From: Deltaproteobacteria bacterium
GTDB lineage: Bacteria; Myxococcota_A; UBA9160; JAFDET01
Direction: 5' to 3'
Assembly: GCA_019310195.1 (NCBI GenBank)
Contig: JAFDET010000284.1
Location: 1 to 7,461, forward strand
DNA length: 7,461 nt
A program made the position numbers and the translations under genes. This document shows, one piece after another, positions 1 through 5,504 of this stretch. Positions within the stretch are counted from its first letter, which is position 1; every line of letters starts with the position of its first letter. Below the pieces are notes generated by a model. That model saw nothing but the letters and a program-made list of their open reading frames with translations. It was not told the DNA's origin and did not search any database.

Positions 1-132
1 GTCCAGGGTCGGCTCGGCCGGCCGCCGCGCGAGCGCGGCGTCCAAGCAGCCCGAGCAGATGCCGTGACTGGGCTCCAGGCCGGCTTCCGCCGCGCTCTCG
101 CCGGCCCCACACCACGCACACACCGTCGGCAT
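1..132 (-). CDS. Small zinc-ribbon-like protein, 3' end outside window
   Basis: The complement of 132-1 is open for 44 codons from an ATG at 132-130 and runs off the left edge without a stop. The protein begins MPTVCAWCGAGE and contains a C-A-W-C pair at residues 5-8 and a second pair in S-H-G-I-C-S-G-C at residues 27-34. This CxxC...(H)GICxxC layout is typical of short zinc-binding ribbon proteins that are widespread and mostly unnamed in bacteria. A strong ribosome binding site (GGAGG, 137-141 on the minus strand) sits four bases before the ATG, supporting this start. The gene is divergent from the HD-GYP operon and shares its upstream spacer. The function is not known; structural zinc binding is inferred from the cysteines. 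Only the N-terminal part is visible, so a larger protein with further domains is possible. Confidence 0.65.
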   Translation of the reverse strand, partial: MPTVCAWCGAGESAAEAGLEPSHGICSGCLDAALARRPAEPTLD

Positions 133-249
133 CGTGCCTCCACGAGCGCCGGTCCCGAAGTCGGGACGTCCCACACCCGGGACCGGAAGCCCCCTCCCGG
201 ACCGGCAGTGCGGGACCCGCGCCCTGCTGCCCCTGGAGATCGGCGAACG

Positions 250-368
250 GCCGCGGGGCTTTAGCCCGCCGGCTGCCCACCCGGGGGCCCGCGCCCGCAG
301 CGCAGCCCATCCGCAAGCTGCCGGGGCGCTTCCGCCCCGCTGCCGGCTGCGATCCCGAAGCGGGGATC
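250..368. other. Cluster of three GC-rich hairpins
   Basis: Three potential stem-loops lie in a row. The first (250-273) has a GGGC/GCCC stem closed by TTTA, then a 2x2 mismatch and a second GCCG/CGGC stem. The second (322-339) is a perfect 7-bp CGGGGCG/CGCCCCG stem with a CTTC loop. The third (351-368) is a perfect 6-bp GATCCC/GGGATC stem with a 6-base loop. None is followed by a T-run on either strand, so they do not look like ordinary intrinsic terminators. They lie upstream of the presumed start of transcription of the HD-GYP operon. A structured RNA, a bound repeat or simply GC-rich spacer are all possible. Confidence 0.35.
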
Positions 369-407
369 TCCGGGCGCCTCGGGGAAAGCCCTCATCCTCC
401 CCAACTA

Positions 408-432
408 TCTGAAATTGCAGGAGTTATTCAGA
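408..432. promoter_or_regulatory. Inverted repeat, possible operator
   Basis: TCTGAA at 408-413 is matched by TTCAGA at 427-432, giving two perfect 6-bp arms 13 bases apart. It lies just upstream of the -24/-12 promoter candidate at 443-458. The spacing fits a dimeric regulator site, but six-base arms can arise by chance, so the role is tentative. Confidence 0.2.
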
Positions 433-442
433 CCCAGAAAGC

Positions 443-458
443 TGGCACGCCACTTGAT
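443..458 (+). promoter_or_regulatory. Sigma-54-like -24/-12 promoter candidate
   Basis: TGGCACG at 443-449, four bases, then TTGAT at 454-458 matches the sigma-54 consensus TGGCACG-N4-TTGCW with one mismatch, A for C in the -12 GC. The GG (444-445) and the -12 dinucleotide (456-457) are exactly ten bases apart, as required. Transcription would start near 470, giving a leader of about 35 bases before the start codon at 504. No sigma-70 pair with good spacing was seen here. The mismatch falls in the normally conserved -12 GC, which lowers confidence. If real, expression would need an enhancer-binding activator, and none is encoded in the window. Confidence 0.4.
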
Positions 459-503
459 AAGGAAAAGCGCATCGGAAGCCGGATCTGCGCCGGGAGAGGT
501 GTT

Positions 504-1628
504 TTGCAGCACACGGTCCTGTTCGTCGACGACGAGATCAACATCCTCAAGGCCATCCAGCGCCTGCTGCGCAACGAGCCCCTTCAGGTGCTCTGCGCCT
601 CGCGGGCCCAGGAGGCCTTGGGCCTGCTGGCCCAGCACGCCTGCCAGGTGGTGGTGACCGACCAGCGCATGCCCGAGATGAGCGGCGTGGACCTGCTCTC
701 CTCGGTGCGCGAGCGCCATCCGGACATCGTGCGCATGATGCTCACCGGCTACACGGAGATGACCATCGCCGTCGATGCCATCAACCGGGGCGAGATCTTC
801 CGCCTGATCACGAAGCCCTGGAACGACGAAGAGCTCAAGGCAACCATCCGCCAGGCCTGCGATCACCACGACCTGAAGCAGGAGATCCGCCGCCTCAACC
901 AGGTCACCCGCGAGCAGAACTTCAAGCTCCAGGACATGAACCGGAACCTGGAGGGCAAGGTCCGCGAGCGGACCAAGCAGCTCGCCGAAAAGCACCAGGA
1001 GCTGCGGACCGCCTACGTCGAGACCATCAAGGCCCTGGCCGAGGCCGTCGACGCCAAGGACGCCTACACCCGCGGCCACTCGGAGCGCGTCGGGGTCTAC
1101 GCGTCGAAGCTCGCGCGCGAGATGGGCTTTCCCAAGGAGTTCATCGAGCGCGTCTACATCGCGGGCGTCCTGCACGACGTGGGCAAGATCGGCGTTCGCG
1201 ACGCGGTCATCACCAAGCCGGACCGGCTGACTCCGGAAGAGTACGCCGAGATCATGGAACACCCCGAGGTGGGCGCGAAGATCCTCGAGCCGGTCTCGTT
1301 CCTGGCGGACATCGTGCCCTGCGTACGCCATCACCACGAGTGGTTCGACGGATCGAATCGGGGCTATCCGCACCGGCTGCGCGGCGAGCAGATCCCCCTG
1401 CCCTCGCGGATCATCCTGGTGGCCGACACGGTCGAGGCCATGACCAGCGACCGCCCCTACCGCAAGGCCATGTCCCTGGACCAGGTGCTGCGCGAGCTGA
1501 CCAAGTACTCGGGCAGCCAATTCGACCCCGTCTGCGTCGACGCCATGCTGCGACTCCTCGACGTCGAGGCGGAAGGCTTCATCCGCAAGGACCAGAAGTT
1601 CGACATCTACGCGTTCATCGAGGGCTGA
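504..1628 (+). CDS. REC + HD-GYP response regulator, predicted c-di-GMP phosphodiesterase
   Basis: The 374-residue cytoplasmic protein starts at TTG 504, preceded by GGGAGAGG at 492-499. The receiver domain (about 4-120) starts with VLFVDDE and has the acidic pair D9/D10, phospho-acceptor D53 in TDQRMPEM, T81 and K104. A charged, probably coiled-coil linker (about 122-172) leads to the HD-GYP domain (about 173-374). Likely metal ligands are H192, H224-D225 in LHDVGK, H253, H277/H278 and D308. By family knowledge it hydrolyses cyclic di-GMP when its receiver is phosphorylated. The GYP signature has two extra residues: DGSNRGYP instead of the usual DGxGYP, followed by a normal LxGExIP-type stretch. 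No histidine kinase is adjacent, so the input is unknown. It is the first gene of the operon; the next start codon lies three bases after its stop. Domain assignment is firm; the activity is inferred from intact metal residues. Confidence 0.92.
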   Translation: MQHTVLFVDDEINILKAIQRLLRNEPLQVLCASRAQEALGLLAQHACQVVVTDQRMPEMSGVDLLSSVRERHPDIVRMMLTGYTEMTIAVDAINRGEIFRLITKPWNDEELKATIRQACDHHDLKQEIRRLNQVTREQNFKLQDMNRNLEGKVRERTKQLAEKHQELRTAYVETIKALAEAVDAKDAYTRGHSERVGVYASKLAREMGFPKEFIERVYIAGVLHDVGKIGVRDAVITKPDRLTPEEYAEIMEHPEVGAKILEPVSFLADIVPCVRHHHEWFDGSNRGYPHRLRGEQIPLPSRIILVADTVEAMTSDRPYRKAMSLDQVLRELTKYSGSQFDPVCVDAMLRLLDVEAEGFIRKDQKFDIYAFIEG

Positions 1629-1631
1629 GCG

Positions 1632-2630
1632 GTGGCCGGCCGGCGTCGACCCCAGGACGCTCGCGAGGGGATCCAGCTGGGCTTGGAGGCCGATGCCTCC
1701 TTGCGCGGCAACCCGCGGCTGCTGACCCATCCGGCCCTGCTGGGCCAGCTTCACGCCCAGCTGACCGAAGCCCTGGGGGCCGAGGATGCACGGCTGGCCC
1801 TGCTCCAGGCCGGGTTCCTGGCGGGGCTGCGCGACGGCCGGGCTGTTGCCGGCAGCGTCTTCGGCAGCCACGGCGAGACCGCCGCCGGGCCGCGCCTGGG
1901 CTTCGACCTTCGCCCCCTCCCGGGGCGCGGCCTGGACCTGCTCGGCACCTGGTCGGAGGCCCGGGAGGCCGAGGGCCACGTCTCGCAGCTAGGCGCCAGC
2001 CGCGGACCCGTCTGCAGCGTGACCACCGGCTACACCGCGGGCTGGCTCTCCGAGCTGCTGGACGAGGACGTCATCGTCGTGGAAACGGCCTGCGCCGCCT
2101 CGGGCGCACCCGCCTGCACGTTCCGGGTCCGGCCCGCAGAGTCCTGGAACGATCGCGAGCCCGGCGCGGCCGAGGTGCTGGCCGCCCTGGAGTTCGACGC
2201 GCTCCACGCGAGCCTCGAGGGCTCGGACACGGAAAGCGATGCCGAGCCTCCGGACGGTCTCTCCGTCGATCCGGACCTGCCGATCGTGCACGTCTGGGGT
2301 CCGGTGATGATCGTGCCCTACTCGGGCCCGCGAGCCTCGATCTCGGCACTGGACCTGATCGCGCGGGACGAGAATGCGCGGCAGGTCTCGGTAGTGGTCG
2401 TGGATCTGGGCGGGACGCTGGTGGACGCCGGAGTGGGAGCCCTGGGCCTGGAGGAGGTGCTGAACGCCATCGAGCGCTGGGGCGCCGACGCCGTCCTGGC
2501 GGGGGTCTCGCCGGCCTCGGAGCCGGTGCTCTCCCGGCTGCGGGACCGGCACCTGCTCTTGCACCACGAGCTGCCCCAGGCCATCGCTGCGGCCTTCCAG
2601 ATCGCCGGCGCCCAGCAACGCGTCTACTGA
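1632..2630 (+). CDS. XylR_N/V4R sensor domain fused to a STAS domain
   Basis: This 332-residue soluble protein starts at GTG 1632, three bases after the upstream stop, with GAGGG (about 1620-1624) as ribosome binding site. Residues about 30-120 resemble the N-terminal sensor domain of XylR/DmpR/MopR activators, and about 125-172 form the V4R part, including ETACAASGAPAC and a closing SW. C128, E151, C154 and C162 have the same spacing as the MopR zinc site as I recall it (C155, E178, C181, C189). W107 aligns with MopR pocket residue W134. The His that contacts phenol is not evident, and that region is about ten residues shorter. Instead of an AAA+ and DNA-binding domain, residues about 214-310 form a STAS domain (IVHVWGP..., VVVVDLGGTLVDAGVGAL, LAGVSP) like RsbR/RsbS. 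The usual VD[S/T] phosphorylation position is A266. I infer ligand-controlled protein-protein signalling; ligand and partner are unknown. Confidence 0.82.
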   Translation: MAGRRRPQDAREGIQLGLEADASLRGNPRLLTHPALLGQLHAQLTEALGAEDARLALLQAGFLAGLRDGRAVAGSVFGSHGETAAGPRLGFDLRPLPGRGLDLLGTWSEAREAEGHVSQLGASRGPVCSVTTGYTAGWLSELLDEDVIVVETACAASGAPACTFRVRPAESWNDREPGAAEVLAALEFDALHASLEGSDTESDAEPPDGLSVDPDLPIVHVWGPVMIVPYSGPRASISALDLIARDENARQVSVVVVDLGGTLVDAGVGALGLEEVLNAIERWGADAVLAGVSPASEPVLSRLRDRHLLLHHELPQAIAAAFQIAGAQQRVY

Positions 2631-2671
2631 CGCCACCTAAAGAGGCCCCCGCAATCTCCCGAAACAGATCG

Positions 2672-4153
2672 ATGATGGCCGAGATTCCTCAGGAGGGGGA
2701 GCTCTCGCGTCTGCCCGTGGCGCGCTTGCTGCTGGAGCTGCGGCGACAACGCTACGAAGGCGCGCTGCAGCTCGCGATGGGGCGTACGGAGAAGTGCATC
2801 CGGCTCCAGGGCGGCGTCCCGATCTTCGCCGAGTCGAACCTGCCCAGCGAGAGCCTGGGAGTGCAGCTTCTCGACGCCGGCGCGATCAGCCGGGAGCAGC
2901 ACGCGCGAGTCTCCCAGCAGGTGCAGGAACGCGGCATCAAGGAAGGAAGCGCCCTGCTCGAGCTGGGCGTGCTGTCCCCCAAGCAGATCTTCCAGGCGCT
3001 GAAGGACCAGGTGCGACGCCGCATCCTGAGCTGCTTCGCGTGGTCCGAGGGCAGCTGGGCGCTGGAGGCCGGAGAGGCTCTGTCGGAGGACGCACAGGCC
3101 TTCCGCACCGAGCCCGTCGGCCTGGTCTTCGAGGGACTGGTCCGGCATTGGGGACCGGACCGGCTGCTGGCGGAGCTGACGCCACACCTGGACCGGATCG
3201 CCGAGCCGCAGGCAGCCTTCGAGAAGCTCAGCGCGCGCCTCTGCGACGACGACGACGCCCGAACCCTGTGCGAAGAGCTCGCTGCCGGCCGCGCCCTGGG
3301 CGCGGCCCTCCAGGGTGCCTCCTCGCCCGCCGCACTGGCGGCGGCATGGATCCTGGACGCCGCAGGGGGCGTGGCCTGGAAGGTCCCGGAAGGAGCAGAG
3401 GCCGAGGCCGACGCGGCCCCGGACGTCGTGCTCCTGTTCGAGGACCCGGCCGATGCCCAGGAGGCGGCGAGCGAAACAGCGAGCGCCGGCGAGAAGGCGT
3501 CGCCGACAACCGATGCACGGGTGGCAGAGCTTCGGAGCGAGGTACTGGAGCGACACGCTGCACTGGCCGAGCTGGATCACTACGGCGTGCTCAGCATCGT
3601 CCGAGAGGCGCCCGCCGCGGCGGTGAAGAACGCCTACCTGAAGGCGGCCAAACGCTTCCACCCCGACGCGCTTTCGGGCATGGGCCTGGGCGACGTGCGC
3701 GCAGAGTCGACGGCCCTCTTCGCGCGCATTGCGCGCGCCTACGCCACACTGTCGAATCCCGAGTCCCGTTCGGAGTACAACGCCCAGCTGGATGGAAACG
3801 CCACGGCCGATGCCGACCGCATCGCCAACGCCGAAGCCCTGTACCGCAAGGGCGACATCCTGCTCAAGGCCGGAGATTTCGCCGGCGCCCTGGCCTTCCT
3901 GCAACCGGCCGTGGAGCTGTGGCCCGAGGATCCCGCCTACCGCTCTTCGCTGGGCTGGGCGCTGTTCAAGAAGACACCGCCGGACCGGGAGACCGCTCGG
4001 GAGCACCTGGAGCGCTCGGTGGAGCTGGACGACAGGGACGCCCGCGCCCATTACCGCCTGGGTCTGGTCCTGCGCGACGCGGGCGACAAGGAAGCCGGCG
4101 AAGAGCACCTCGCCACCGCCAAGAAGATCGACCCGAAGGTCACAGGCCGCTAG
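2672..4153 (+). CDS. PATAN/DUF4388 + J-domain + TPR protein
   Basis: The 493-residue protein starts at ATG 2672 (or 2675), 41 bases after the previous stop. No clear ribosome binding site precedes it: AAAGAGG at 2639-2645 is too far away, so translational coupling is possible. Residues about 8-132 are a PATAN (DUF4388) domain (GELSRLPVARLLLELRR, RLQGGVPIFAESN, then a helical LGVLSPKQIF part). Residues about 133-285 are less conserved and end in an acidic, Ala-rich linker. A J-domain (about 301-372) has the HPD motif at H330-P331-D332. The C-terminal part (about 382-488) forms about three TPR-like helical pairs. J-domains stimulate Hsp70 ATPase through HPD; PATAN domains occur in signalling proteins such as cyanobacterial PatA. 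I infer an adaptor that couples the upstream regulators to Hsp70 or a multiprotein assembly. Soluble: no signal peptide or membrane helix. Boundaries are approximate; domain identities are fairly sure. Confidence 0.85.
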   Translation: MMAEIPQEGELSRLPVARLLLELRRQRYEGALQLAMGRTEKCIRLQGGVPIFAESNLPSESLGVQLLDAGAISREQHARVSQQVQERGIKEGSALLELGVLSPKQIFQALKDQVRRRILSCFAWSEGSWALEAGEALSEDAQAFRTEPVGLVFEGLVRHWGPDRLLAELTPHLDRIAEPQAAFEKLSARLCDDDDARTLCEELAAGRALGAALQGASSPAALAAAWILDAAGGVAWKVPEGAEAEADAAPDVVLLFEDPADAQEAASETASAGEKASPTTDARVAELRSEVLERHAALAELDHYGVLSIVREAPAAAVKNAYLKAAKRFHPDALSGMGLGDVRAESTALFARIARAYATLSNPESRSEYNAQLDGNATADADRIANAEALYRKGDILLKAGDFAGALAFLQPAVELWPEDPAYRSSLGWALFKKTPPDRETAREHLERSVELDDRDARAHYRLGLVLRDAGDKEAGEEHLATAKKIDPKVTGR

Positions 4154-4184
4154 GCCGCAGCCCCGGCCGCTAGGCCGCAGCCCC
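4145..4184. repeat. 20-bp perfect tandem duplication over a stop codon
   Basis: The 20-base unit at 4145-4164 is repeated exactly at 4165-4184. The first copy contains the last codons and the TAG stop (4151-4153) of the PATAN-J-TPR gene, so the duplication leaves the protein unchanged and merely repeats the stop region downstream. It looks like a recent replication-slippage event. Confidence 0.9.
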
Positions 4185-4338
4185 TCCGCGGGCGAACGCG
4201 CCACCGCGTCTGCTGCCCGCAAGCCCGAGGCATCGGGGCGTGCTGAGCCACCGCGCTTCATCGAGGGCGCGCAGCGAGCCGCAGGCGAGCGAAGAGCGGG
4301 CCCCTGCAAGGATAGCCGTGCCGCCCCCCGAGCCCCGA
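4185..4338. other. Convergent intergenic spacer with possible terminator hairpin
   Basis: The 3' ends of the signalling operon (plus) and the dehydrogenase operon (minus) meet here. CCCGA-GGCA-TCGGG (4224-4237) is a perfect 5-bp stem with a 4-base loop, and CGCGC/GCGCG arms flank an 11-base loop shortly after (about 4251-4273). No T-run follows on either strand, so factor-independent termination is doubtful. A bidirectional, Rho-assisted terminator is the most natural reading of the position. No gene is supported. Confidence 0.3.
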
Positions 4339-5482
4339 TCACAGAGGAAGATCCCCCGCGGCCGGGGAGACGCTGCCGGTCTTGCTGTAGGCCTCGATGG
4401 TGCGGTGGGCGATGCGCCACTGGTGCACCTCGTCGGCGCCGTCGGCGAAGCGGGCCCAGCGCGCCTGGGTGGCCATCTGGGCCAGGGGCGTGTCCGTGGA
4501 GTACCCCAGCGCCCCCCTCCTTGCGATCGATCTTGTAGGCGGCGTGCAGCACCATCAGCTTGCACTGGTAGAGCTCCATGGTGCTGTCGGCGATCATCCA
4601 CTGGATGCCCTGCTTCTCCGCCAGGAGCGAGCCGTGAGCGAACCGGTTCAGCGCGCGCTCCACCGTCATGTTCAGCGCGATCTCCGCCTGCCCGATCCAG
4701 CGCATGCAGTGCGCCAGCCGCGCTGGACCCAGACGAGCCTGGCCCAGCAGATGGCCCTGTCCGCGCCCGCCCAGGATGTTGTCCTTGGGGACGCGGAGAT
4801 CCGTGATGCGGATCTCGCAGTGGTTGTGGCTGCCGCTCATGGTGTGGACGTCGCGAACCATCTCCCAGCCGTCCGACGGGATGTCCACCAGGAACGCCGA
4901 GTTGGACGCCTGGGGCACGTCGGGATCGTCCTCGGTGCGCGCGATCAGGATGGCGAACTGCGCTCCCTCGGCCCCCGAGATGAACCACTTGTGACCGTTG
5001 ATCTCCCAGTGGTCGCCCCGGTCCACAGCCCGGGTCTGGATCAGCGTCGGGTCGGAGCCCGCCACCTCAGGCTCGGTCATGGCGAAGCAGGAGCGGGCGC
5101 GGCCCTCGCAGAGCGGGCGCAGGTACTTATCCTTCTGCGCGTCGCTGGCCCAGTGGAGCAGCGTGTGCATGTTGCCCTCGTCAGGCGCCTGGGCGTTGAG
5201 CGCGAAGGAGCCGAAGCGCGTCTTCGCGGCCTCGGCCGACACCGCCGCCATGGCCACGTGGCCGAGCCCCATGCCGCCGAACTCCTCGGGCATGTGCGGC
5301 AGCCACAGGCCCCACTCCTGGGCGGTCACGCGCATGTGGATCACTTGCTTCACCAGCACGGCCCGGTCGCCTTCGTGGGCAGCGATCTCCGCCTCCGCCG
5401 GCCGCACGATCTCTTCGCAGAACTGACGCACGCGCTGGCGAACCTGTTCGATCTCTTCGGGAAAGCGGAAGTCGATGGCCAT
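4339..5482 (-). CDS. ACAD10/11-like acyl-CoA dehydrogenase, frameshifted near its 3' end
   Basis: This flavoprotein starts at ATG 5482 with GAGGAG (5488-5493) five bases upstream. Recognisable parts are the N-terminal helical domain (about 1-130, with PEEFGGMGLGH), the FAD/substrate loop CFAMTEPEVAGSDP (132-145), the middle beta domain (GHKWFISGAE, 163-172) and the C-terminal helical domain. The frame breaks at 4512-4517, where six C's (plus strand) replace an expected five. Removing one base restores KEGALGYSTDTPL...DGADEVHQWRIAH and a TGA at 4341-4339, giving 380 residues, the usual family length. As it stands the protein loses its true last ~60 residues, including DGADEVH, and reads into antisense of the PATAN gene. 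ACAD10/11-type enzymes act on 4-phosphoacyl-CoA, eliminating phosphate to give enoyl-CoA. The upstream APH-type kinase supports this role. MFS lies 22 bases upstream in the same operon. The frameshift may be real or a sequencing error. Confidence 0.85.
4512..4517 (-). other. C6 homopolymer: site of single-base frameshift
   Basis: On the coding (minus) strand the sequence reads AAG GAG GGG GGC GCT. With five instead of six G's the frame becomes AAG GAG GGG GCG CTG GGG TAC, which rejoins the conserved C-terminal acyl-CoA dehydrogenase sequence directly. Expansion of a G/C run by one base is both a common natural slip and a common sequencing or assembly error. Confidence 0.85.
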
Positions 5483-5504
5483 GGAATCTCCTCGGCTCGT
5501 GATG

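Larger units (their letters stand above)
133..503. other. Divergent intergenic region, GC-rich, no convincing gene
   Basis: This 371-bp stretch separates the zinc-ribbon gene (leftward) from the HD-GYP operon (rightward). Frames crossing it translate to Arg/Pro/Ala-rich sequence with no recognisable motif and poor ribosome binding sites, so I treat them as non-coding. It holds a run of GC-rich hairpins (250-368) and then a relatively AT-rich patch (about 400-470) containing a short inverted repeat and a -24/-12 promoter candidate. The promoter of the leftward gene should lie close to 133-200, but I could not identify it. Confidence 0.6.

Noticed and set aside
134..412. Small plus-strand open frames in the left spacer
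   Set aside because: Translations are Arg/Pro/Ala-rich with no motif, no good ribosome binding site, and they overlap hairpins.
454..482. Sigma-70 promoter with TTGATA as -35
   Set aside because: No acceptable -10 hexamer lies 16-18 bases downstream; the -24/-12 reading fits better.
180..503. Cyclic di-GMP (GEMM) riboswitch upstream of the HD-GYP operon
   Set aside because: I looked for the conserved core (GGGCAAACC-like, GACGCAAAGCC-like and tetraloop-receptor segments) on both strands and found none, despite suggestive hairpins.
405..1979. Minus-strand open frame of 524 codons
   Set aside because: It is antisense to the HD-GYP gene and start of the V4R-STAS gene. Low-complexity Leu/Gly/Val-rich translation and mirrored codon bias mark it as a shadow.
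1340..2671. Plus-strand open frame continuing upstream of the PATAN gene
   Set aside because: It lies out of frame inside the HD-GYP and V4R-STAS genes, is Arg/Gly/Pro-rich, and real homology to PATAN begins only after ATG 2672.
2624..5482. Open minus-strand frame of 952 codons running from the dehydrogenase through the antisense of the PATAN gene
   Set aside because: Only the first ~322 residues are dehydrogenase. The rest follows a one-base frameshift and is antisense to a well-supported gene; it has no domain and is a by-product of high GC.
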